Part shown: piece by piece, positions 41,505 through 49,567 of the stretch
Numbering within the stretch: the stretch's first letter is position 1
How the letters are laid out: each line of letters starts with the position of its first letter
Source of the DNA: Agromyces hippuratus
GTDB taxonomy: Bacteria; Actinomycetota; Actinomycetes; Actinomycetales; Microbacteriaceae
Reading direction: 5' to 3'
DNA: 64,000 nucleotides
NCBI RefSeq assembly: GCF_013410355.1
Contig: NZ_JACCFI010000001.1
Location: 496,001 to 560,000, forward strand
The notes under the pieces: model-generated
Told to the model about the DNA's origin: nothing
The model's database searches: none
The model's input: the letters and a program-made list of their open reading frames with translations, nothing else
Program-made: the position numbers and the translations under genes

Positions 41505-43358
41505 ATGTCCCCGAGAGCCACGAACCCGCCGGTGCCTGCTGCCACCGACCCCGCGCTGATCCGCAACTTCTGCATCATCGCGCACATCGACCACGGCAAG
41601 TCGACGCTCGCCGACCGCATGCTCGGTATCACCGGCGTCGTGAGCGATCGAGACATGCGCGCTCAGTACCTCGATCGCATGGACATCGAGCGCGAGCGCG
41701 GCATCACGATCAAGAGCCAGGCCGTGCGCATGCCGTGGCAGGTCGAGGGCGCCTCGTACGCGCTGAACATGATCGACACGCCCGGTCACGTCGACTTCAG
41801 CTACGAGGTCTCGCGCTCGCTCGCGGCCTGCGAGGGTGCGATCCTCCTCGTCGACGCGGCGCAGGGCATCGAGGCCCAGACGCTCGCGAACCTCTACCTG
41901 GCCCTCGAGAACGACCTCGAGATCATCCCGGTGCTCAACAAGATCGACCTGCCGGCCGCCGAGCCCGAGAAGTACGCGAAGGAGCTCGCCGACCTGATCG
42001 GCGGTTCGCCCGACGACGTGCTCAAGGTCTCGGGCAAGACCGGCGTCGGCGTCGAAGCGCTGCTCGACCGTGTCGTCGAGCGCATTCCGGCTCCGGTCGG
42101 CGATGCGGATGCCCCGGCGCGCGCAATGATCTTCGACTCCGTCTACGACAGCTACCGCGGCGTCGTCACGTACGTGCGCATGATCGACGGTCATCTGAAG
42201 CCGCGCGAGCGCATCCAGATGATGTCGACGAGGGCGACCCACGAGATCCTCGAGATCGGCGTCAGCTCGCCCGAACCGACTCCCTCGAAGGGTCTCGGCA
42301 TCGGCGAGGTCGGCTATCTCATCACCGGTGTGAAAGACGTGCGCCAGTCGAAGGTCGGCGACACGGTCACGACCGCCGCGAAGCCGGCGACCGAGGCGCT
42401 GCCCGGCTACACCGAGCCGCTGCCCATGGTCTTCTCGGGTCTCTACCCGATCGACGGCAGCGACTACCCCGAGCTCCGCGAGGCGCTCGACAAGCTGAAG
42501 CTGTCGGATGCCGCGCTCGTCTACGAGCCCGAGACCTCCGTCGCACTCGGCTTCGGGTTCCGCTGCGGCTTCTTGGGCCTGCTGCACCTCGAGATCGTGA
42601 CCGAGCGCCTCGAGCGCGAGTTCGGGCTCGACCTCATCGCCACCGCGCCGTCGGTGATCTACGAGGTGACGACCGAAGACAAGAAGACCGTCACGGTCAC
42701 GAACCCGAGCGAGTTCCCGACCGGTGCGAAGATCGTCGAGGTGCGCGAGCCCATGGTGCGCGCCGCGATCCTCGCACCGAAAGACTATGTGGGCACGATC
42801 ATGGAGCTCTGCCAGTCGCGTCGCGGCTCGCTCATCGGCATGGAGTACCTCGGTGAAGATCGGGTCGAGATCCGCTACAACATGCCGCTCGGCGAGATCG
42901 TCTTCGACTTCTTCGACCAGCTGAAGTCCAAGACCGCCGGCTACGCCTCGCTCGACTACGAGCCCACGGGCGACCAGGCCGCCGACCTCGTGAAGGTCGA
43001 CATCCTGCTGCAGGGCGAGCAGGTCGACGCGTTCAGCGCGATCGTGCACCGCGACAAGGCGTACGCCTACGGCGTGCTCATGACGGGGCGCCTGCGCGAG
43101 CTGATCCCGCGTCAGCAGTTCGAAGTGCCCATCCAGGCCGCCATCGGCGCCCGCATCATCGCGCGCGAGTCGATCCGCGCGATGCGAAAAGACGTGCTGG
43201 CCAAGTGCTACGGCGGCGACATCAGTCGCAAGCGCAAGCTGCTCGAGAAGCAGAAGGAGGGCAAGAAGCGCATGAAGATGGTCGGTCGCGTCGAGGTCCC
43301 CCAAGAGGCGTTCATCGCCGCGCTCTCGGGCGACGTCGAGAAGAAGGACAAGAAGTAG
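41505..43358 (+). CDS. lepA: elongation factor 4 (LepA)
   Basis: Translational GTPase that acts on stalled or assembling ribosomes. 617 residues. G1 AHIDHGKSTL, G2 region RERGITIKS, G3 DTPGHVDF, G4 NKIDLP; then EF-G-like domains and the LepA-specific C-terminal domain (DVLAKCYGGDISRKRKLLEKQ, SFIAAL-like AFIAAL). ACAGG precedes the ATG. Confidence 0.98.
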   Translation: MSPRATNPPVPAATDPALIRNFCIIAHIDHGKSTLADRMLGITGVVSDRDMRAQYLDRMDIERERGITIKSQAVRMPWQVEGASYALNMIDTPGHVDFSYEVSRSLAACEGAILLVDAAQGIEAQTLANLYLALENDLEIIPVLNKIDLPAAEPEKYAKELADLIGGSPDDVLKVSGKTGVGVEALLDRVVERIPAPVGDADAPARAMIFDSVYDSYRGVVTYVRMIDGHLKPRERIQMMSTRATHEILEIGVSSPEPTPSKGLGIGEVGYLITGVKDVRQSKVGDTVTTAAKPATEALPGYTEPLPMVFSGLYPIDGSDYPELREALDKLKLSDAALVYEPETSVALGFGFRCGFLGLLHLEIVTERLEREFGLDLIATAPSVIYEVTTEDKKTVTVTNPSEFPTGAKIVEVREPMVRAAILAPKDYVGTIMELCQSRRGSLIGMEYLGEDRVEIRYNMPLGEIVFDFFDQLKSKTAGYASLDYEPTGDQAADLVKVDILLQGEQVDAFSAIVHRDKAYAYGVLMTGRLRELIPRQQFEVPIQAAIGARIIARESIRAMRKDVLAKCYGGDISRKRKLLEKQKEGKKRMKMVGRVEVPQEAFIAALSGDVEKKDKK

Positions 43359-43362
43359 GCGC

Positions 43363-43749
43363 GTGAGTCTGAGCGCGGCGCACGCCCAGGCATTCTTCGA
43401 CGAGTTGGATGCTTCCGTGGTGTGGACCATCGCGGACGGTGGAGGCATCCCCGCCCCCGAGGGTGCGTCCGGGCATCGCGTGATGCCCTTCTGGTCGAGG
43501 GAGTCGCGCGCTCAGAAGACCATCGAGAATGTTCCGGCCTACGCGGGGTTCCGGTCTCGTTCGATTCCACTCGGGGAGTGGGAGGGTCGCTGGCTTCCGG
43601 GATTGGGCAGGGACGGGCTTCTCGTCGGTCTCAACTGGCACGGAAGCGGCGCCACGGGCCACGACTTCACGCCGGGGCAGGTGCTCGAACGGCTGGCCGC
43701 GTGGCGCAGCACGCACCGGGGCGACGCATCGGGCGAGCTCGAGCGATAG
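43363..43749 (+). CDS. DUF2750 family protein
   Basis: 128-residue soluble protein resembling the DUF2750 family by its blocks VVWTIADGGG, MPFWSRESRAQ, NVPAYAGF, LGEWEGRWLPGLGRDGLLVGLNW and GHDFTPGQVLERL. Function unknown; members are small immunity- or stress-associated proteins of scattered distribution. The GTG start at 43363 lies 4 bases after the lepA stop, so it is cotranscribed with lepA. Confidence 0.75.
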   Translation: MSLSAAHAQAFFDELDASVVWTIADGGGIPAPEGASGHRVMPFWSRESRAQKTIENVPAYAGFRSRSIPLGEWEGRWLPGLGRDGLLVGLNWHGSGATGHDFTPGQVLERLAAWRSTHRGDASGELER

Positions 43750-43759
43750 GGCTCGGCCT

Positions 43760-44212
43760 CTAGCTCCGAGTCGTTTCCGACGCGTACACCGAGAGCCGCT
43801 CGCGAAGCGAGCCGGTGTGCAGCTCGAAGAGATGCGCGTCGTCGTCGTAGAAGTAGATCGACTCGCCTTCGCCCCGCACCCGTGCGCGCGGCGGGCGTTG
43901 CTCGAGGCCGAGCGAATCGATGATGCGACGCAGCTCGTCGAGCGCACTCGCGCCGACCTGGAATGCGACGTGGTTGTACGAGCGCGGCAGCTCACCGTCG
44001 CCCTGCATGATCGCGACCCAGGTCGCGGTCGGCTCATCGCCGATGAGGAAGAACCGCTCCTCCGAGAGCGAGAACGTCTCGGCGCCGCTGTCGTACACGC
44101 GCACCGCTCCCAGCACGCGCGTGAGGATCGTCTCCATGCGGTCGAGGTCGGTGACGATGAAGGTCACGTGGCTGAGGCCTGAGCTGCCGATGCGAGGAGT
44201 GGTGTCTGCCAT
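43760..44212 (-). CDS. FosX-like fosfomycin resistance hydrolase
   Basis: 150-residue VOC protein that resembles Listeria FosX along its whole length: LSHVTFIVTDL, SGAETFSLSEERFFLIG, RSYNHVAFQV, RARVRGEGESIYFYD and HLFELHTGSLRERL. FosX uses a metal and water to open the fosfomycin epoxide. Metal ligands expected at His15, His81 and Glu130 are present, and Glu52 lines up with the catalytic base Glu44 of FosX. I chose the ATG at 44212 (MADTTPRIG); a start 11 codons earlier is possible. It is convergent with the DUF2750 gene. Activity on fosfomycin is inferred. Confidence 0.82.
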   Translation of the reverse strand: MADTTPRIGSSGLSHVTFIVTDLDRMETILTRVLGAVRVYDSGAETFSLSEERFFLIGDEPTATWVAIMQGDGELPRSYNHVAFQVGASALDELRRIIDSLGLEQRPPRARVRGEGESIYFYDDDAHLFELHTGSLRERLSVYASETTRS

Positions 44213-44344
44213 GCCTCCATTCTCGAAGACCTCGGCCGGAGGCATCGACGCCGACGGCGCCGAGCGCTAGCGTGGTCGCCGTCAGCGGGTGGAACGCACG
44301 AACCGCATCGGGCGCGGCCGCGTCCACCCAGAAGGGGGCTGAGC

Positions 44345-45319
44345 ATGGTCCGGATGCTGCGTCCGAGCGCGTTGCGGCCAGGCGACACCGTCGCCGTGGC
44401 GGCGCTCTCAGGCGGCCTCGACGCCGATGAGGAGACGCTCTTCAGACGCGGCATCGCCGAACTCGAGGGACTCGGCTTCGTCGTGCAGGTCTCGCCGCTC
44501 GTCGAGATCGGGCGTCACTGGTGGTGGGGCGCGGCTCAGCCCGTCGAGCTCGCGGGGGAATTCAACCGGCTGCTCCACGACCCCGAGGTGCGCGCGATCT
44601 TCGCGCTCTCGGGCGGTCGCATGACGCTCGGCTACCTCGACCTGATCGACTACGCGGCCGTCGAGGCCGACCCGAAGCCGGTCATCGGGTTCAGCGACAT
44701 CGATGCCGTGCTGCTCGCGCTGCGCTCCCGCACGGGTCTCGTGGGCGTGCACGGCGATCTCGTGACCTTCGGGTACGGCGAATGGCAGGAGGCCGGCGCT
44801 GATCGCCGGCAGGAACTCGCCGACGTGTCGACCCGTCTGCTCACGAGCACGGCGCCCGTCGGCATGCTTCCTCCGGGCAGCGAGTGGGAGCGCTGGCACG
44901 GCGGGCGTGCGGTGGGCCCGTTGATCGGCGGCCTCCTGAATCGTCTCGTGCGCCTGCAGGCGACGCCGTTCGCGCTGCCGCCCGAACACTTCGACGGCGC
45001 CATCCTCTTCTGGGAGGAGGTCGGCACCGCCTCGTCGGCGGTCTGGAACGACCTGCACGTGCTCCGCCACGCCGGCATCCTCGATCGCATCGCAGGCATG
45101 CTGATCGGGCCCATCGCCGACATCGAGGTCACCGAAGGCGGTCCCGGGCTGCGTGAGATCGTGCTCGACGTGCTCGGCGACCGCGATATCCCGGTCCTCG
45201 CGAATCTCGAGATCGGCCACACTCCGCCGAACCTGCCGTTGCCACTCGGCGTGCGCGCCCAGCTCGATGCGGATGCCGCGACCCTCTCACTGCTCGAATC
45301 GGCCGTCGTCGAACGCTGA
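44345..45319 (+). CDS. S66 family peptidase (LD-carboxypeptidase / MccF-like)
   Basis: 324-residue serine peptidase of the LdcA/MccF family. LdcA trims murein tetrapeptides in recycling; MccF cleaves the antibiotic microcin C and related acyl-adenylates. Nucleophile Ser117 in VIGFSDIDAVL, general Glu in LFWEEVG, His in LEIGHTPPNL; the substrate-loop WWWGA region is at about 59-63. There is no signal peptide, so it is cytosolic. The HTPPNLPLP context is common to the MccF-like branch, but I cannot decide between the two activities. Confidence 0.88.
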   Translation: MVRMLRPSALRPGDTVAVAALSGGLDADEETLFRRGIAELEGLGFVVQVSPLVEIGRHWWWGAAQPVELAGEFNRLLHDPEVRAIFALSGGRMTLGYLDLIDYAAVEADPKPVIGFSDIDAVLLALRSRTGLVGVHGDLVTFGYGEWQEAGADRRQELADVSTRLLTSTAPVGMLPPGSEWERWHGGRAVGPLIGGLLNRLVRLQATPFALPPEHFDGAILFWEEVGTASSAVWNDLHVLRHAGILDRIAGMLIGPIADIEVTEGGPGLREIVLDVLGDRDIPVLANLEIGHTPPNLPLPLGVRAQLDADAATLSLLESAVVER

Positions 45320-45368
45320 GCACTCGGCGATGCGTCGTCATCACCAGTGCGGACACAGGCGACCTCCG

Positions 45369-45374
45369 TAGAAT
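45369..45374 (+). promoter_or_regulatory. possible -10 element TAGAAT of the DUF1990 gene
   Basis: A close match to TAnaaT, 77 bases before the start at 45452. The leader between them contains no convincing structure. Confidence 0.4.
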
Positions 45375-45451
45375 CGACTGATGCCTGTCGAGCCTGCATC
45401 GCATGAGACGCGCGCGCCCGGCAGGCGCCGCACCACAGGAAAGGCCCACGC

Positions 45452-46090
45452 ATGACCCGCCGAAGCACCTTCACCGACCAGTCGGTCACGTACGGCGCCA
45501 TCGGGGCGACCCTCGCCCCCGATCTGCTGCGCTACCCGCCGGCAGGCTACCGCCCGTCCGAAGACGCAGTTCGCCTCGGCTCGGGCATCGAGCGCTTCGA
45601 GCGTGCCGCCGAGTCGCTCATGACGTGGGGCATCCAGCGCGGCTCGGGCTTCGAGATCGCCGACATCTCGACCGGCACGGGCGCCCAGTACCCGGGCATC
45701 GTCTACGACGTCGAAGGCGCCCCGCTCGCCGAGCAGCCGGCCCCGCGCATCGAGGAGCGGTTCGGTGCCGACGGCATGCCCTACATCGCCGCCGGGATGA
45801 CCGCGACGCTCGAGCGCAAGAAGCGGATCGGCACGGAACAGATCCCCGTGCTCATCGTCTACGTCATCGACGAGCCCGAACGCATCGGCTTCGCCTACGG
45901 CACCACGGCTGAGGGCCCCGAGAGCGGCGAGGAGTCCTTCATCGTCGAGCACCGCGACGACGACACCGTGTGGCTCACGATCCGGTCGATCTTCGCGACG
46001 ACCGGCGTCACCGCGCCGATGCAGCGCAAGCGTCGTCGCGAGCTGACCCGCCTCGAGCTGCGGGCCCTGCACCCCGCCGGCGGCGTCTAG
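45452..46090 (+). CDS. DUF1990 family protein
   Basis: 212-residue protein with the DUF1990 pattern: SVTYGAIGATL, PPAGYRPSEDAVRLGSG, AAESLMTWGIQRGSG, and a beta-barrel-like C-terminal part (IGTEQIPVLIVYVIDEPERIGFAYGT read in pieces), ending near the conserved RRRELTRLEL. The family resembles polyketide-cyclase/START-fold proteins; function unknown. It lies 2 bases upstream of hemW and is probably cotranscribed. Confidence 0.82.
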   Translation: MTRRSTFTDQSVTYGAIGATLAPDLLRYPPAGYRPSEDAVRLGSGIERFERAAESLMTWGIQRGSGFEIADISTGTGAQYPGIVYDVEGAPLAEQPAPRIEERFGADGMPYIAAGMTATLERKKRIGTEQIPVLIVYVIDEPERIGFAYGTTAEGPESGEESFIVEHRDDDTVWLTIRSIFATTGVTAPMQRKRRRELTRLELRALHPAGGV

Positions 46091-46092
46091 TC

Positions 46093-47343
46093 GTGGCATC
46101 CGCTCTGCCGCTCGGCGACCCGGCGCCCGCTGACGGGCTCTTGCCGGCGTCTGCCTCGGTCGGCGCCGGCGACCGCGCCTTCGGCGTGTACGTGCACGTG
46201 CCGTTCTGCCGGGTGCGCTGCGGGTACTGCGACTTCAACACCTACACCTCCGACGAGCTCCGAGGCGCGCGCCAGGTCGACTACGCCGACCACGCGATCG
46301 CCGAGATCCGGATGTCGCGGCAGATGCTCGAGGCATCCGCTCTGCCTGCCCGCCCCGCGGCCACCGTCTTCTTCGGCGGCGGCACGCCGACGCTGCTGCC
46401 GGCCGACGATCTCGTGCGCATGCTCGGCGCAGTGCGCGACGAGTTCGGGTTCGAACCGGGCGCCGAGGTCACGACCGAGGCGAACCCCGACTCGGTCGGC
46501 CCCGACGATCTCGTGCGTCTTGCCGAAGGCGGCTTCACCCGCGTCTCGTTCGGCATGCAGTCGGCCGTGCCGCACGTGCTCGCCGCACTCGACCGCACGC
46601 ACGACCCGGCGCGCGTGCCGCTCGTCGTGCGATGGGCGCGCGAGGCCGGGCTCGACGTCAGCCTCGACCTGATCTACGGTACGCCGGGGGAGTCGATCGA
46701 CGACTGGCGCCGCAGTGTCGAGGCCGTCGTCGCCGAGCGACCCGACCACGTGAGCGCCTACGCCCTCATCGTCGAAGACGGCACGAAGCTGGCCAGGCAG
46801 ATCCGGCGCGGCGAACTCGCGCAGCCCGACGACGACCTCGAGGCCGACATGTACGAGTTGGCCGACGACCTGCTCGCCGCGGCGGGCTACGAGTGGTACG
46901 AGGTCAGCAACTGGGCGACGGATGCCTCGCACCGATCACGGCACAACCTCGGCTACTGGCGCGGCGACGACTGGTGGGGCGTGGGCCCCGGCGCGCACAG
47001 CCACGTCGGCGGCGTGCGCTGGTGGAACGCGAAGCACCCCTCGGCGTACGCCGACCGGGTGACCGCGGGCGTCTCACCCGCGGTGGGCCGTGAGACGCTC
47101 GACGGCCCGACCCGCGAGGTCGAGCGCGTGCTGCTGCTCACCCGCATCCGCGAGGGCATCCCGGTCGCCTCACTGCACGCGGGGGGCCGTCATGCGGTCG
47201 CCGGCCTCATGGCAGACGGCCTGGTGGACGCGAAAGCCGCCCTCTCGGGAGTGGTGACACTCACCAGGAGAGGGCGGCTGCTCGCCGACGCCGTGGTGCG
47301 GCGCCTGCTCGACGAATCGTCGGAGCTCAGCTCACGAACTTGA
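46093..47343 (+). CDS. hemW: HemW, radical SAM haem chaperone
   Basis: Binds haem and a 4Fe-4S cluster and is thought to insert haem into respiratory proteins; formerly annotated as coproporphyrinogen III oxidase HemN. 416 residues. The cluster motif is PFCRVRCGYCDF (CxxxCxxC), followed by FFGGGTPTLL, TTEANPDS, and the C-terminal HemN domain (YEVSNWATDASHRSRHNLGYW). It lacks the extra Cys of true HemN. GTG at 46093; the open frame upstream is a DUF1990 shadow. The 3' end overlaps the convergent DUF4870 gene by 17 bases. Confidence 0.95.
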   Translation: MASALPLGDPAPADGLLPASASVGAGDRAFGVYVHVPFCRVRCGYCDFNTYTSDELRGARQVDYADHAIAEIRMSRQMLEASALPARPAATVFFGGGTPTLLPADDLVRMLGAVRDEFGFEPGAEVTTEANPDSVGPDDLVRLAEGGFTRVSFGMQSAVPHVLAALDRTHDPARVPLVVRWAREAGLDVSLDLIYGTPGESIDDWRRSVEAVVAERPDHVSAYALIVEDGTKLARQIRRGELAQPDDDLEADMYELADDLLAAAGYEWYEVSNWATDASHRSRHNLGYWRGDDWWGVGPGAHSHVGGVRWWNAKHPSAYADRVTAGVSPAVGRETLDGPTREVERVLLLTRIREGIPVASLHAGGRHAVAGLMADGLVDAKAALSGVVTLTRRGRLLADAVVRRLLDESSELSSRT

Positions 47344-47713
47344 TCGAGAGCGGGTAGGTGTAGGGCTGGCCCTGGTTCGCCTTCACCGCGGCGATGATGC
47401 TGAAGACGATCACCACGATGTACACGGCGAAGATGATGAAGATGCCGATGATCACGAGCGTCAGCACGGAGCCGACGACGAGCGCGATGGCCATCGTGAT
47501 CTGGAAGTTCAGCGCGGTCGCGGTGTGCGCACGCACGAACGGGCCCTTGTCCTTGAGAACCAGGTAGCCGATGAGTGCGGGGATGAAGCTGAAGAAGATG
47601 CCGCCGATGTGCACGAGCGTCGCCCAGAGCTTCTCATCGGCCGGGCTCAGTTGCTGGCTCGGCTGCTCGTAGGGGTTGCCGGGAGGCGGGGGAGGCGGGG
47701 TTGCACCGGACAT
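47327..47713 (-). CDS. DUF4870 domain membrane protein (copy 1)
   Basis: 128-residue membrane protein: a Pro-rich N-terminus (GATPPPPPPGNPYEQ), then the DUF4870 domain with four hydrophobic segments (WATLVHIGGIFFSFIPALIG, FQITMAIALVVGSVL, IIFAVYIVVIVFSIIAAVKA) and the terminal YTYPLSIKFV. I chose the ATG at 47713, which has GGAGACATC upstream; a longer frame to 47797 runs through the promoter and a hairpin. Function unknown. A paralogue lies directly upstream. Confidence 0.87.
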   Translation of the reverse strand: MSGATPPPPPPGNPYEQPSQQLSPADEKLWATLVHIGGIFFSFIPALIGYLVLKDKGPFVRAHTATALNFQITMAIALVVGSVLTLVIIGIFIIFAVYIVVIVFSIIAAVKANQGQPYTYPLSIKFVS

Positions 47714-47803
47714 GATGTCTCCTTGGTCGGCTCGCCCGGAGGCGAGGTTCGGTCTCGTCGCCCGACGGGCGAGGTTCGAAACACTCAATGCTGGCACAGT
47801 AGG

Positions 47804-47834
47804 GCGCGCCGGGTGAATACTTCGCCCGGCGCGC
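47804..47834 (-). terminator. hairpin between the two DUF4870 genes
   Basis: 10-base perfect stem (GCGCGCCGGG and complement) with an 11-base loop, 16 bases downstream of the copy 2 stop on the minus strand. It would separate the two transcripts. Confidence 0.65.
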
Positions 47835-47849
47835 TCTCGGCCGTGCGGA

Positions 47850-48293
47850 CTACTTGATGAGGCGGATGGCGAACGGGTAGCGGTAGTGCTGGCCGTCCTT
47901 CGCCTTCAGGAAGGCGATGATCGAGAAGACGACGCTCACGATCCAGGCGGCCCACACGACGAAGATGCCGATGAGGATGACCGTGAGGATCGAGCCCACG
48001 ATGTAGGCGATGAGGATCGTGATCTGGAAGTTCAGCGCCTCCTTCGCCTCGGTGTTCGTGAACGAGCCGCGGTCCTTGAAGACGAGCCAGATGATGAGGG
48101 ACGGGAGGAACCCGACCACGCCGCCGAGGTGGGCGAAGGCGCCCCACTGCACGTCCTGCTCCTGCGAGAGGGGTGCAGCCGCGGCCGCCTGCGGTGCGCC
48201 TTCGGGCGCGCCCTGGGGAGCGGCGGGCGGCGGCGGAGTCGGCTGGGCAGGCTGGGCGTTGGGATCGGGGGTCGGGGTATTGGGATCGGTCAT
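47850..48293 (-). CDS. DUF4870 domain membrane protein (copy 2)
   Basis: 147-residue paralogue of copy 1, about half identical in the membrane part (FAHLGGVVGFLPSLIIWLVF, LNFQITILIAYIVGSILTV, IVSVVFSIIAFLKAKDG, YPFAIRLI). The N-terminal 45 residues are Pro/Ala/Gln-rich and likely cytoplasmic and disordered. The shared FT/VRxxTxxALNFQIT core is the DUF4870 signature. Function unknown. It is divergent from hrcA. Confidence 0.87.
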   Translation of the reverse strand: MTDPNTPTPDPNAQPAQPTPPPPAAPQGAPEGAPQAAAAAPLSQEQDVQWGAFAHLGGVVGFLPSLIIWLVFKDRGSFTNTEAKEALNFQITILIAYIVGSILTVILIGIFVVWAAWIVSVVFSIIAFLKAKDGQHYRYPFAIRLIK

Positions 48294-48435
48294 GGCTCGT
48301 GCCTTTCGGAGGGCTCTCAGATGAACCGCATCTCGCGCGACGGGGATCGCTGCAAAGGGGGTGACTCGCGGGGGATACCCATAAGCTAGCGCCGCGCCTC
48401 GCGGCTGGCAACGGCGATGTCACGGGATGGCGCGA

Positions 48436-48441
48436 TATGAT
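48436..48441 (+). promoter_or_regulatory. -10 element TATGAT of hrcA-dnaJ
   Basis: TATGAT immediately precedes and overlaps by one base the CIRCE element, so the transcription start falls inside the operator. No clear -35 was found. Confidence 0.6.
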
Positions 48442-48467
48442 TAGCACTCACTCAGAACGAGTGCTAA
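48441..48467. promoter_or_regulatory. CIRCE element (HrcA operator)
   Basis: Exact consensus TTAGCACTC-N9-GAGTGCTAA, 22 bases before the hrcA start. HrcA binds CIRCE and represses heat shock genes until it misfolds; here it would autoregulate hrcA-dnaJ. Confidence 0.98.
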
Positions 48468-48489
48468 GCGATGGAGGGAAGCGAGGGTC

Positions 48490-49512
48490 ATGGTCTCCGA
48501 ACGCAGCCTCGCCGTTCTGCGCGCGATCGTGCAGGACTACGTCGCATCGCGCGAACCCGTCGGCTCGAAGTCGATCGTCGAACGGCACGCCTTCGGCGTC
48601 TCTGCGGCGACGATCCGCAACGACATGGCACTGCTCGAGGAAGAAGAGCTGATCGCCGCCCCCCACACGTCGTCGGGCCGCATCCCGACCGACAAGGGCT
48701 ACCGCGTCTTCGTCGATCAGCTCACCGATGTGCGCCCGCTCAGCGGTGCACAGCGGCAGGCGATCGAGACGTTCCTCGGCGAGTCGAGCGATCTCGACGA
48801 ACTGCTCGCCCGCACGGTGCGCCTCATCGCCCAGCTCACCAACCAGCTCGCGGTCGTGCAGTACCCGAGCTTCGGCAGCGCCCGCGTGCGGCACGTCGAG
48901 CTGATCGCCCTCTCTCCTGAGCGGGTGCTCTGCATCCTCATCACCGACTCCGGGCAGGTCGAGCAGCGCCTCGCCGAACTCGAGGAGCCCGTCGACGAGC
49001 AGACGCTCGGCGACCTCCGCGTGCGACTGAACGACATCGCCGGCGGCCGAGCGATGGCGGATGCCGCAGATGCCCTGTCGGGCGAGATCGACAGCGTCGA
49101 CCCGCGCCACGCGGCCGTGCTGCACACCCTCGCCGCGACGCTCGCCGAGCAGGCGCGCGCCCAACGGCAGGATCGCCTCGTGGTCGCCGGAGCGGCGAAC
49201 CTCGTGCGCACCGAGCAGGACTTCGCCGGCTCGATCCTCGGCGTGATCGAGGCGATCGAGGAGCAGGTCGTGCTGCTGAAGCTCTTCGGCGAGATGGCGA
49301 CCGACGAGCATGCGGTGACGGTGCGCATCGGCCGCGAGAACGCCTCGTTCGGCCTCGGCGAGACCTCGGTCGTCTCGAGCGCCTTCGCGATCCCGGGCCG
49401 CGACATCTCGCGCCTCGGCATCGTCGGCCCCACCCGCATGGACTACTCCCACAGCATGGCGGCCGTTCGCGCCGTCGCCCGTTACCTCTCCCGAACGCTC
49501 GGCGAGAACTGA
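48490..49512 (+). CDS. hrcA: heat-inducible transcription repressor HrcA
   Basis: 340-residue repressor. Winged HTH at the N-terminus (MVSERSLAVLRAIVQDYVAS, EPVGSKSIVERH, VSAATIRNDMALLEEEELI), then the GAF-like and dimerisation domains (HTSSGRIPTDKGYRVFVDQL, and GPTRMDYSHSMAAVRAVARYL at the end). A consensus CIRCE lies just upstream. dnaJ follows after 55 bases. Confidence 0.98.
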   Translation: MVSERSLAVLRAIVQDYVASREPVGSKSIVERHAFGVSAATIRNDMALLEEEELIAAPHTSSGRIPTDKGYRVFVDQLTDVRPLSGAQRQAIETFLGESSDLDELLARTVRLIAQLTNQLAVVQYPSFGSARVRHVELIALSPERVLCILITDSGQVEQRLAELEEPVDEQTLGDLRVRLNDIAGGRAMADAADALSGEIDSVDPRHAAVLHTLAATLAEQARAQRQDRLVVAGAANLVRTEQDFAGSILGVIEAIEEQVVLLKLFGEMATDEHAVTVRIGRENASFGLGETSVVSSAFAIPGRDISRLGIVGPTRMDYSHSMAAVRAVARYLSRTLGEN

Positions 49513-49567
49513 ACCCGCCGCCCGTCGCACGCGACCGGCATCCGGCAATCGAAAGGACAAGCCCTCC

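Noticed and set aside
47735..47785. Direct repeat GCGAGGTTCG near 47742 and 47769
   Set aside because: Short GC-rich direct repeat in the leader of the DUF4870 gene; no symmetry or conserved context to support a function.
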